The translations under genes were made by a program, and so were the position numbers. A model generated the notes under the pieces. It did no database searches, had not been told where the DNA came from, and saw only the letters and a list, made by a program, of their open reading frames with translations. From Suilimivivens sp964458255 (lineage in GTDB: Bacteria > Bacillota > Clostridia > Lachnospirales > Lachnospiraceae): a stretch of DNA of 64,000 bases. The DNA is taken from positions 1-64,000 of the forward strand of contig CAYWHY010000001.1 of NCBI GenBank assembly GCA_964458255.1. Direction: 5' to 3'. Positions 24,125 through 32,346 of this stretch are shown here, in pieces; position 1 is the first letter of the stretch, and each line of letters starts with the position of its first letter.

Positions 24125-25852
24125 ATGCAGGAGCGAGAACAAAAACTGCAAAGATATCTTTATTATGCAGGGGAAATAATATTTCCTGTGTTACTTTTGC
24201 TGTTTCCGCTGCTTAAAGTCAATCAGGGCGTGGATTTAACGGATACCCCTTACAGTCTCGGAAACTATCGCTTTTTTGTGCAGTCGGACGGAGTGTGGGT
24301 GTTATCTACCTTTCTTTCCAATGTGACGGGATTTCTGCTTACCAAATTGCCTATGGGCGGCACCATGCTTGGCATGAAGGTATATACCTCGCTTATTATC
24401 AGTGTGATGGCACTTTTTTCTTACCGGTTCTTTAAGACAAAGATGCCCTCTTGGATGGCATTCTTAGGGGAAGTGGCAGCAATCGGTTTTTGCTGGTGTC
24501 CTACCGGTATTTTGTATAATTACATGACATATCTGTTCTTCCTTTTGGGTGCGGTGTTTCTGTTCAGGGGACTGGCAGGGTGCAGACCGATCTGGCTGGT
24601 GCTTGCCGGAATTTGTCTTGGACTGAATGTTTCGGTACGTGTTCCCAATGTGCTTGAGGTGGTTTTAATAGTGGCACTTTGGTATTACGGTGCAAGAAAA
24701 AAGAAAACCTTTGAGATGATTGCGGGGGAGACAGGACTATGTGTACTTGGCTTTGCGATAGCCCAGGCTGTTATGTTTACGGTGATATCACTTCTTTACG
24801 GAATCGGGGCCTATGGTGAAATGATTGCCGGTCTGTTCGGCATGGCAGGCAGTGCTTCCGATTATACGCCGGCAGAAATGATTTTATCCATTTTGTCCGC
24901 ATACTTTAAAGGCTTTAAGTGGATGCTTTATATGATACTTTGTATATTGCCGGGAATTCCTTTCTTTGTCATTCAAAAGGAAAAATTTCCCCGTATCCGT
25001 AAGATTGTATATTGTGCGTGTATTGCCTTTTTGTTCTTTGTGCTGGGCAGATGGGGAATGTACAATTTTCGTTATTATCAAAAAGAATCAGGATTGCAGT
25101 GGGGTGTCATTTTCTTAATTATTTCCCTTGTTGTCTGTGTGTGGATGCTGTTTACCAGAATGATGGATGATGAATGGAAGTTAATAGGCTGTATTTCGCT
25201 TGTTATGATACTTATTACACCGCTTGGCAGTAACAATTATGTGTGGCCGGCGTTAAACAATCTGTTTTTTACAGCACCTGTTACCTTTTGGATTATTTAC
25301 CGTTTTGCGGTTTGGGGAAGGATGTATTTTGACACCACGGAAAAAGTACCGCTTTTCCCGGTAAAGGCCATGGTAAGTGCTATGGTAATTGCTTTTCTTG
25401 TGCAGAGTATCGGACTTGGTTTCGGCTATGTGTTTAAGGATGGGGAAAACGGTGATAAGCGCAGTGCAAAAGTAATGAATAACGAAGTGCTTGCCGGTAT
25501 GCATACAACTCATCTGAATGCGGAAACATTAGATGAACTGAGTATATTTATGACGGAACACGCGACGGAATATGAGGATAAAGAACTGATTTTGTACGGA
25601 GATATTCCGGGACTTTCTTATTACCTTGATAAGGCACCGGCCATTTTTACCAGTTGGCCGGATTTGGACACCAACAGTTTTGACAGGCTGGTGGCAGACC
25701 TTGAAAAGATAAGCGAGAAGGGAGAAAAACCGCTGGTAATTCTTTCCTCCGGCAGCGAGGAGAGTAAAAAGCTGAGTGCTATCAAAGATTTTATGGAAGA
25801 AAACAGCTATCGGGAGGTTTTCGCAAATGAAGCCTTTGCGGTGTATGAATAA
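24125..25852 (+). CDS. Multi-spanning membrane protein, GT-C-like, function unknown
   Basis: The 575-residue protein has roughly eleven hydrophobic spans followed by a soluble C-terminal domain of about 120 residues. The first loop after span 1 carries the acidic motif VDLTDTPYSLGNY, in the place where GT-C glycosyltransferases keep their catalytic acidic residues. This suggests a polyprenyl-phosphate-sugar-dependent glycosyltransferase working outside the membrane, but no specific family is recognised. AGGAGGGG precedes the start. It is followed by wecE and a second protein with the same architecture at 27022. Confidence 0.6.
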   Translation: MQEREQKLQRYLYYAGEIIFPVLLLLFPLLKVNQGVDLTDTPYSLGNYRFFVQSDGVWVLSTFLSNVTGFLLTKLPMGGTMLGMKVYTSLIISVMALFSYRFFKTKMPSWMAFLGEVAAIGFCWCPTGILYNYMTYLFFLLGAVFLFRGLAGCRPIWLVLAGICLGLNVSVRVPNVLEVVLIVALWYYGARKKKTFEMIAGETGLCVLGFAIAQAVMFTVISLLYGIGAYGEMIAGLFGMAGSASDYTPAEMILSILSAYFKGFKWMLYMILCILPGIPFFVIQKEKFPRIRKIVYCACIAFLFFVLGRWGMYNFRYYQKESGLQWGVIFLIISLVVCVWMLFTRMMDDEWKLIGCISLVMILITPLGSNNYVWPALNNLFFTAPVTFWIIYRFAVWGRMYFDTTEKVPLFPVKAMVSAMVIAFLVQSIGLGFGYVFKDGENGDKRSAKVMNNEVLAGMHTTHLNAETLDELSIFMTEHATEYEDKELILYGDIPGLSYYLDKAPAIFTSWPDLDTNSFDRLVADLEKISEKGEKPLVILSSGSEESKKLSAIKDFMEENSYREVFANEAFAVYE

Positions 25853-25901
25853 AACAGATTGTTCGCTTTGGAAAAATCAAAAGTAACGGAATGGAGAAAA
25901 A

Positions 25902-27032
25902 ATGATTCGATTTAATGTGCCCCCTTATACGGGAAAAGAAATGGAAAATGTAAAAAAAGCGGTGGAAAACATGCACATCTGCGGAGACGGTGAGTTTACA
26001 AAGAAGTGTCATGAATTTCTGGAGACACGCACCGGGACGGCAAAAAGCCTTTTGACAACCTCCTGTACGCATGCACTTGAGATGGCGGCACTGCTTTGTG
26101 ATATCAAAGAAGGTGATGAGGTCATTATGCCTTCTTATACCTTTGTTTCCACGGCAGATGCTTTTGTGCTCCGCGGAGCCAAAATTGTATTTGTGGATAT
26201 CAGACCCGATACCATGAATATCGATGAAACATTAATTGAGGCTGCCATTACCGACAAGACTAAAGTAATCGCACCGGTACATTATGCAGGCGTCGCTTGT
26301 GAGATGGATACCATTATGGACATAGCAAAACGTCATAAGCTGATGGTGGTTGAGGATGCCGCACAGGGAATTATGAGTACTTATAAAGGAAAGTCCTTGG
26401 GAACCTTCGGCGAGTTCGGATGTTTGAGCTTCCATGAGACCAAAAATTACAGCATGGGTGAGGGTGGTGCACTTCTTATCCGTGATGAAAAATATATTGA
26501 AAAGGCAGAAATTCTCCGTGAAAAGGGAACGGACAGGAGCAAATATTTCAGAGGACAGGTGGACAAGTACCGCTGGCAGGATTTCGGGTCTTCTTATCTT
26601 CCCAGTGACATGAATGCCGCTTATCTTTATACCCAGTTTGAGGTGGCAGATGAAATCAATCAGGTAAGAATTGACAGATGGAATCAATATTATAAATTGC
26701 TTAGCCCTTTAGCGGAAGCAGGAAAAATTGAATTACCTTATGTTCCTGAAGGATGTGTTCACAACGGCCATATGTTCTACATGAAAACAAAGGATGTGGA
26801 AGAGAGAACAGCCCTCATTGATTTTATGAAAGAAAATGATATTCTCGCAGTATTTCATTATGTTCCCCTTCATTCCGCACCGGCAGGAATCAAATTCGGA
26901 AGATTCCACGGGGAAGATAAATATACCACAAAGGAAAGTGAGAGACTGTTACGTCTTCCTATGTTCTATCGGCTTAAGGAAGAGGAAGTAGATTATATTG
27001 CAGAAAAAGTAAAGGAATTCTATGGTGCTTAA
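25902..27032 (+). CDS. wecE: dTDP-4-amino-4,6-dideoxygalactose transaminase
   Basis: The 376-residue protein is very similar to E. coli WecE/RffA over its length, including the long shared stretch around MPSYTFVSTADAFVLRGAKI, VVEDAAQGIMSTYKG and the end TTKESERLLRLPMFY. PLP would be held by Lys181 in HETKNYSMG. WecE uses glutamate to make dTDP-4-amino-4,6-dideoxygalactose (Fuc4N) from the dTDP-4-keto-6-deoxyglucose intermediate. RmlA and RmlB, needed for that substrate, are not in the window and must be elsewhere. The GNAT at 28888 could acetylate the product. It overlaps the next gene by 11 bp. Confidence 0.9.
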   Translation: MIRFNVPPYTGKEMENVKKAVENMHICGDGEFTKKCHEFLETRTGTAKSLLTTSCTHALEMAALLCDIKEGDEVIMPSYTFVSTADAFVLRGAKIVFVDIRPDTMNIDETLIEAAITDKTKVIAPVHYAGVACEMDTIMDIAKRHKLMVVEDAAQGIMSTYKGKSLGTFGEFGCLSFHETKNYSMGEGGALLIRDEKYIEKAEILREKGTDRSKYFRGQVDKYRWQDFGSSYLPSDMNAAYLYTQFEVADEINQVRIDRWNQYYKLLSPLAEAGKIELPYVPEGCVHNGHMFYMKTKDVEERTALIDFMKENDILAVFHYVPLHSAPAGIKFGRFHGEDKYTTKESERLLRLPMFYRLKEEEVDYIAEKVKEFYGA

Positions 27033-28851
27033 AAGTTTTTGCAAGAAACATGAAAACTTAATAGGGACATGCTTCCTTTTGCTTGCAATTATGCTGTTTA
27101 CGGCAATCAGATATGATTATTACTATGATTTGAATGATGATGTCCTGATGAAGGATATTCTGGCAGGCATCTACACGGGAGAGCCGGAGGGACACAATAT
27201 CCAGATGCTTTGGCTTGTCAGTGCATTTATCAGCCTCCTATACAAAGCAGCAAGAAGCCTTCCGTGGTATGGATTGTTTTTATGTGCCTGCCATTACGGC
27301 AGCCTGGGACTGATTATCCACAGAAGCTTATCTTTTTGTAATAAGTTATCTGCGAAGGTGTTACTTTTGCTTACGGAAGGTGTTTTGATAATCGGCCTTC
27401 TTTTGCAGCATCTTGTTTCGGCGCAGTATACCATTACCTGTACTTTGCTGGCTTCAGCAGCAGCGTTTCTGTTTTTTACAACGGATATTACACTTCCGGC
27501 AAAGGAATTTATCCGTAAAAATATCGGGACAATTCTTCTGGTTGCGTTGGCATACCTAATCCGTTCCGAGATGCTGATGCTCGTAACTCCCCTTATTTGT
27601 GTGGCAGGAGTCATCAAATGGGGCAGTGAAAGTAAGATTTTTACAAAGGAGCATGCAATAAAATATCTGTCGGTAATCGGCGGTATTTTAGCCGGCATTG
27701 TCTTAGGTCAGGCAACGCACATGATAGCTTACGGAAGCGATGAATGGAGTGCTTTTACGGAATACTTTGACAACAGAACAGAGCTGTATGATTTTCAGAA
27801 AATTCCCGAGTATGAGGAGCATAAGACATTTTATGAAGGTGTCGGAATGCTTGAGAGTGAAAGGGAGCTTCTTGATAACTACAACTTCGGCTTGGATGAA
27901 GAGATTGATGAAAAGCTTTTGGGAGAGATTGCAAAATATGCCGCAGCCAATCGGAAGGAAGAGAAGCCATTCCTGCAAAGTTTTAAGGAAAGTATGGGAA
28001 ATTATGTAAGAAGAACCATTTACGGACCTTCCCATAACGAGAGTGATTATCCGTATAACTATATTGTTATTTTTTCTTATCTGGCAGTGTTTGTTACGGC
28101 AATGCTTATCAAAGAAAAAAAGCCGGTGGTCCGTTTCCTTCAGATTTTGTGGAAACTGGGATTCTTAGGAGCCGTTAGAACCGTTCTTTGGGTATGGCTT
28201 ATTATGAGAGAAAGAGTACCGGACAGAATCAGCCATTCCATGTATCTGATGGAGCTTTGTATTTTACTTGCCATGCTTTTGGTACAAGGCAGGGAACTTA
28301 CATGTGAGAATGCTTCGGGCGGGGCAGCTGCAGTCCTTGCGATGGATACCTTTAAAGAATGCTTTAGGAGAAGGCTGCCGTTTGTGACAGGCACGGTGTA
28401 TGCATTTTTTGGCGTGGCATTTTTGTCCTATGCCGTTACGACAACAGATGCGGATGTGAAACAAAAAGCAGAAAACAATATATCTTATCATCAACTGTAT
28501 GCGTATCTTAAACAGGAAGAAAATAAAGGGAATTTTTATTTTATAGATGTATATTCTTCCGTTTTATATACGGAAAAAATGTTTGTAAATGTAGACAACA
28601 CTTTAAATAATTATGATATTATGGGTGGCTGGGCATGCAAGAGCCCGCTTTATCGAAAAAAAATGGCAGCCTATGATATGGAATCCATGGAGGAAGCACT
28701 TCTTTCCAGGGAAAACGTATATTATGTGCAGGAAAACGATGCGGATACGAAATGGCTGTATCAGTATTACGCAGACCATGGAAGAGAGATTATCATGGAG
28801 CGGATTACGGCACCGGTAGAAGGATTTGAGATATATCAAATCACGGAATGA
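27022..28851 (+). CDS. Multi-spanning membrane protein, GT-C-like, function unknown
   Basis: The 609-residue protein has about ten to twelve hydrophobic spans. A loop after span 1 carries YDLNDDVLMKDI, an acidic motif where GT-C enzymes place catalytic residues. A larger extracytoplasmic domain of about 100 residues follows span 6, and the C terminus is soluble. It has the same broad design as the proteins at 24125 and 30394. AAGGAA six bases before the ATG supports the start, which lies inside the end of wecE. A role in adding a sugar from a polyprenyl phosphate outside the membrane is likely but unproved. Confidence 0.55.
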   Translation: MVLKSFCKKHENLIGTCFLLLAIMLFTAIRYDYYYDLNDDVLMKDILAGIYTGEPEGHNIQMLWLVSAFISLLYKAARSLPWYGLFLCACHYGSLGLIIHRSLSFCNKLSAKVLLLLTEGVLIIGLLLQHLVSAQYTITCTLLASAAAFLFFTTDITLPAKEFIRKNIGTILLVALAYLIRSEMLMLVTPLICVAGVIKWGSESKIFTKEHAIKYLSVIGGILAGIVLGQATHMIAYGSDEWSAFTEYFDNRTELYDFQKIPEYEEHKTFYEGVGMLESERELLDNYNFGLDEEIDEKLLGEIAKYAAANRKEEKPFLQSFKESMGNYVRRTIYGPSHNESDYPYNYIVIFSYLAVFVTAMLIKEKKPVVRFLQILWKLGFLGAVRTVLWVWLIMRERVPDRISHSMYLMELCILLAMLLVQGRELTCENASGGAAAVLAMDTFKECFRRRLPFVTGTVYAFFGVAFLSYAVTTTDADVKQKAENNISYHQLYAYLKQEENKGNFYFIDVYSSVLYTEKMFVNVDNTLNNYDIMGGWACKSPLYRKKMAAYDMESMEEALLSRENVYYVQENDADTKWLYQYYADHGREIIMERITAPVEGFEIYQITE

Positions 28852-28887
28852 TATCCGCTTTGGGATACTTAAATAAGGAAAATGATT

Positions 28888-29433
28888 ATGAAAGAAGAAA
28901 AAGACAGGATTCTTCGCGGAGACGATATTTTCCTGCGAATGATGGAAGAAGAGGATACAGAGCTGATAGTAAGGTGGCGCAATGAGGATTTTGTGCGAAG
29001 AAACTTTATTTATCAGAAGCCCTTTACCGTGGAAGGTCACTTGAACTGGGTGAAAACCATGGTAAAAACCGGAAAGGTGGTACAATTCATTATTTGTACC
29101 AAAGAGGAAAGACCGGTGGGCAGCGTGTATCTTCGCGATATCGATAAGGAGCACCGCAAGGCAGAGTATGGCATATTTATCGGAGAAGAAGATGCTCTTG
29201 GCTGCGGCTACGGTACTCAGGCAGCGAAGCTTATGCTTTGGTATGCGTTTGAAAAGCTTGGTTTGCATAAATTAATGCTGCGGGTTCTTGCCGGCAATGA
29301 CAGGGCAAAGAAAAGCTATGAAAAGGCGGGCTTTGTGCAGGAAGCATATTTGAAAGAGGATGTGTATCTTGCGGATGGTTTTCATGATGTGATTTTGATG
29401 GCGTGCTTGAATCCGAAGGAACAGGAGGCATAA
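28888..29433 (+). CDS. GNAT-family N-acetyltransferase (PseH/RimJ-like)
   Basis: The 181-residue protein has the GNAT core: WRNEDFVRRNF, VGSVYLRDID, the acetyl-CoA loop region CGYGTQAAKLML and NDRAKKSYEKAGFV. Similar enzymes acetylate the amino group of 4-amino sugars (PseH in pseudaminic acid synthesis, WecD for Fuc4N). With wecE two genes away and pseI on the other strand, either role fits, and it may also be a general acetyltransferase. ATG 28888 has AAGGAA at proper spacing; ATG 28882 is too close to it. The next gene starts two bases after the stop. Confidence 0.7.
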   Translation: MKEEKDRILRGDDIFLRMMEEEDTELIVRWRNEDFVRRNFIYQKPFTVEGHLNWVKTMVKTGKVVQFIICTKEERPVGSVYLRDIDKEHRKAEYGIFIGEEDALGCGYGTQAAKLMLWYAFEKLGLHKLMLRVLAGNDRAKKSYEKAGFVQEAYLKEDVYLADGFHDVILMACLNPKEQEA

Positions 29434-29435
29434 AA

Positions 29436-30386
29436 GTGAAAAGGATAAGTTTTGTAATTCCCTGCTATCGTTCTGCAGTGACCTTGCCGGGAGTAATCAA
29501 AGAAATACAGGATACCATGGAAGGGTTAAGGGAGTACACCTATGAAATCGTGCTGATTAACGATTGTTCACCGGATGATACTTTTAAGACAATTGAAAAA
29601 CTGTGCCGTGAAAATGAAAATATAACAGGCATTAATTTAGCGAAAAATTTCGGCCAGCACGGTGCCCTTATGGCAGGTTTTCATCATGTAACAGGTGATA
29701 TTGTGGTCTGCCTTGATGATGACGGACAAACTCCCGCCTGTGAGGTGGAAAAACTGCTTAAAGGAATAGAAGACGGGGCGGACGTGGTGTATGCCAGATA
29801 TCAGCATAAGCATCATTCGGGCTTCCGTAATTTCGGCAGCCATGTCAATGAGCTTATGACAAGAGTCATGCTCGGCAAACCCAAGGATTTGGCAGTTTCC
29901 AGTTATTTTGCCGCAAGACGTTTTGTGGTAGAAGAGATGAAACGGTACAGCTATGCGTATCCCTATGTAATCGGACTGGTTCTTCGCAGTACCAAGAACA
30001 TTATCAATGTGGATGTCAATCACAGAGACAGGGAGGCAGGTACTTCCGGTTATACGCTGGGCAAGCTTCTTTCCCTTTGGTTTAACGGCTTTACGGCGTT
30101 TAGCGTTAAACCGCTTCGTATTGCCACAATGACAGGTATTATATGTGCGTTTGGCGGGTTTTCTTATGGCATCTACACGATTATCAAAAAGATTTTTATT
30201 CAGCCGCCGGATCTGGTAGTGGGTTTCAGTGCCCTTATGTCAGTGATTGTATTTATGGGCGGGATGCTCATGCTGATGATGGGACTTGTGGGAGAGTATA
30301 TGGGAAGAATGTATATTTCCATGAATAATTCGCCCCAGTTTGTCATTAAAGAAATTGTCGGAAAAGAAGCCGGAGAAGAAAAGTAA
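29436..30386 (+). CDS. GT2 polyprenyl-phosphate glycosyltransferase (GtrB/DPM1-like)
   Basis: The 316-residue protein has a GT-A domain with SFVIPCYRSAVTLP, the nucleotide-sugar site LINDCSPDD and the catalytic LDDDGQTP, then two C-terminal membrane spans (about residues 230-295). This is the layout of GtrB and ArnC enzymes, which make undecaprenyl-phosphate sugars from nucleotide sugars. The product would serve the GT-C-like membrane proteins at 24125, 27022 and 30394. The start is the GTG at 29436 with AGGAGG seven bases upstream; a longer frame from 29403 overlaps the GNAT. Confidence 0.82.
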   Translation: MKRISFVIPCYRSAVTLPGVIKEIQDTMEGLREYTYEIVLINDCSPDDTFKTIEKLCRENENITGINLAKNFGQHGALMAGFHHVTGDIVVCLDDDGQTPACEVEKLLKGIEDGADVVYARYQHKHHSGFRNFGSHVNELMTRVMLGKPKDLAVSSYFAARRFVVEEMKRYSYAYPYVIGLVLRSTKNIINVDVNHRDREAGTSGYTLGKLLSLWFNGFTAFSVKPLRIATMTGIICAFGGFSYGIYTIIKKIFIQPPDLVVGFSALMSVIVFMGGMLMLMMGLVGEYMGRMYISMNNSPQFVIKEIVGKEAGEEK

Positions 30387-30393
30387 GACAGAG

Positions 30394-32259
30394 ATGAAGC
30401 AGGAAACAGCCAGAGCAAACAGCAAAACTGCATATTGGAAAAATAACAGAATATGCCGTCTGATGGCAGCAGGTATATTAGGATTTTTATTTGCCTGTGC
30501 CCTGCCCGCCATGCTTTTGGCAGAGGGAGATATGCTTGGTTATACCAACAGTATACTTTCTGTTTTTGTGTGGTTTGGTGCCTCTTATCTGATGAACCGC
30601 ATATTGCAAAAAGACTTTGAGCGCAGCGTAAAGAAATGGTTTGTGCCCGGTCTGTTTTCCTTATTGTTTTCTGTGTGCATGGTATTTGGAGCACAGCTGG
30701 AAAAAAAGGAAAGCATTGCTTTTGCCAAGCTTGGTTTGTGGGTGAGCATTGTAGTACTTGGGATTTGTTTTACTCTGACAGTAAGATATTTCTGGGATTT
30801 GTTTTTGGATTTTAAGACAAATGCCTCCGGAAAAGAGACAGGCAAGGAGAACGGGGAAGAGGTCACTGCGGGAGAAAAGAAACAAAACCGGCGAAGCTTT
30901 TTCCTGACCGCAGTCGCAATTTTTCTGTGTTATGTTCCCGTATTCTTAGCGGTATATCCCGGATTTTTCGTATATGATGCACAGGACGAGCTGATGCAGG
31001 TGATTACCAGAAATTTTTCCACCCATCATCCCCTTATTCATGTCCTTATGATGGGCGGCATTATTCAGCTTGTATATAAAATAACCGGCTCCTACAATTT
31101 GGGAATTGCATGCTATACCTTATTTCAGATGGCGGTGCTTTCGGGGATTTTTTCTTATGTAATCTGCCGTCTTAAAAAAGAAGGCATGAAAAAGGCGGGG
31201 AGAATTGGTATCGCATTATACTTTGGTTTATTTCCCACAATAGTGATGTTTTCCCTCTGCTCCGCAAAAGACGGCCTTTTTACGGGGATGGTGCTGCTGC
31301 TTCTTCTTATGTTCCGTGAGTTGTTACAAAATCCACAGAGCTTTTTTGAGAAGAAGGTTCATGTGTTTTTGCTTGCGGGAGCAGCTCTTGGCATGATGCT
31401 TCTTCGCCACAATGGTTATTATGCGTTTCTGGTATTTGTGGTGTTTCTTGCACTGACCGGTAAAATGACAGGACTTTTTAAAGTGTGGAAGAAGCTGCTT
31501 GGGATATTTGCGATTGTTGTAGCCGGATATATACTGATAAATACGGCAATGACTTTTGTATTACAGGCGGATGCTTCCGAAAATCAGGAGTTGTTGACAG
31601 TGCCGATTCAGCAGATGGCAAGAGTGTATGTAAACGAAGGCGACACTTTAACCGAAGAAGACAGAAATGCATTATATGAAATTTTGCCGAAGGAAGCACT
31701 TGTGCGTTACGTGCCGAAGGTTTCCGACGGGGTAAAAATAGATTTTAACAATGAGGCTTATGCGGCGAATCCTTCCAGGTATTTAAAACTTTGGTTAAAA
31801 CTGGGAGCGGAGCATCCGTTTACTTATCTGAATGCATGGTTTATGACCTCTTACGGATTTTGGTATCCCGATGCGGTAATTGATGTATATCGCGGAAACA
31901 GCGTTTTTACCTTTACTTATGGCGACAGCTCTTATTTTGGGTTTGAGGTAGAGCTGCCCGGCGAGCGTCAAAGCAGGCTGCCGTTGCTTAAGGAAGTGTA
32001 CAGAAACATGTCACTTGAAATTTTCCAACAGAAAGTGCCGGTGCTTTCCATGCTGTTTTCGCCCGGTTTCCTTTTCTGGGTAACTGCGTTTGTACTTGGC
32101 TTTTTCTGGTATGTGGGAGATTATAAGAGATTATTCCCCTATGTACTGCCGCTCTTCTTGTGGCTTACCGTAATTTTGGGTCCGACCTATTTGGTAAGAT
32201 ATGTTGTATTTTTATGGTTTCTGCTGCCGGTTCTGATTTGGGACTTGTGGAATGTCTGA
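30394..32259 (+). CDS. Large membrane protein of the DUF6020 type
   Basis: The 621-residue protein has about twelve hydrophobic spans and a 110-residue loop near residues 410-540 that includes AHPF-like and YGFWYPDAVID segments. The motif VYPGFFVYDAQDELMQV, with THHPLIHVLMMG after it, is characteristic of a clostridial membrane family I remember as DUF6020, often found in glycan loci and probably GT-C-like. The ATG at 30394 has only a distant GGAGAA; the TTG at 30340 inside the upstream gene is less likely. It directly follows the polyprenyl glycosyltransferase, a likely supplier of its substrate. Confidence 0.65.
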   Translation: MKQETARANSKTAYWKNNRICRLMAAGILGFLFACALPAMLLAEGDMLGYTNSILSVFVWFGASYLMNRILQKDFERSVKKWFVPGLFSLLFSVCMVFGAQLEKKESIAFAKLGLWVSIVVLGICFTLTVRYFWDLFLDFKTNASGKETGKENGEEVTAGEKKQNRRSFFLTAVAIFLCYVPVFLAVYPGFFVYDAQDELMQVITRNFSTHHPLIHVLMMGGIIQLVYKITGSYNLGIACYTLFQMAVLSGIFSYVICRLKKEGMKKAGRIGIALYFGLFPTIVMFSLCSAKDGLFTGMVLLLLLMFRELLQNPQSFFEKKVHVFLLAGAALGMMLLRHNGYYAFLVFVVFLALTGKMTGLFKVWKKLLGIFAIVVAGYILINTAMTFVLQADASENQELLTVPIQQMARVYVNEGDTLTEEDRNALYEILPKEALVRYVPKVSDGVKIDFNNEAYAANPSRYLKLWLKLGAEHPFTYLNAWFMTSYGFWYPDAVIDVYRGNSVFTFTYGDSSYFGFEVELPGERQSRLPLLKEVYRNMSLEIFQQKVPVLSMLFSPGFLFWVTAFVLGFFWYVGDYKRLFPYVLPLFLWLTVILGPTYLVRYVVFLWFLLPVLIWDLWNV

Positions 32260-32280
32260 AATCGTTTCGCCCGGAGGGAT

Positions 32281-32309
32281 TTGATAATTGAAAACAACTG
32301 TGGTATACT
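32281..32309 (+). promoter_or_regulatory. Internal promoter of the glycan locus
   Basis: TTGATA (32281-32286) and TATACT (32304-32309) are 17 bp apart, with TGG before the -10 giving an extended -10. It lies in the 87-bp gap before the Wzy-like gene and would drive the Pgl-like cassette that follows. Confidence 0.65.
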
Positions 32310-32346
32310 TACGCAGGGTTAATAAGAGATAAATGAGGAATTCTCA

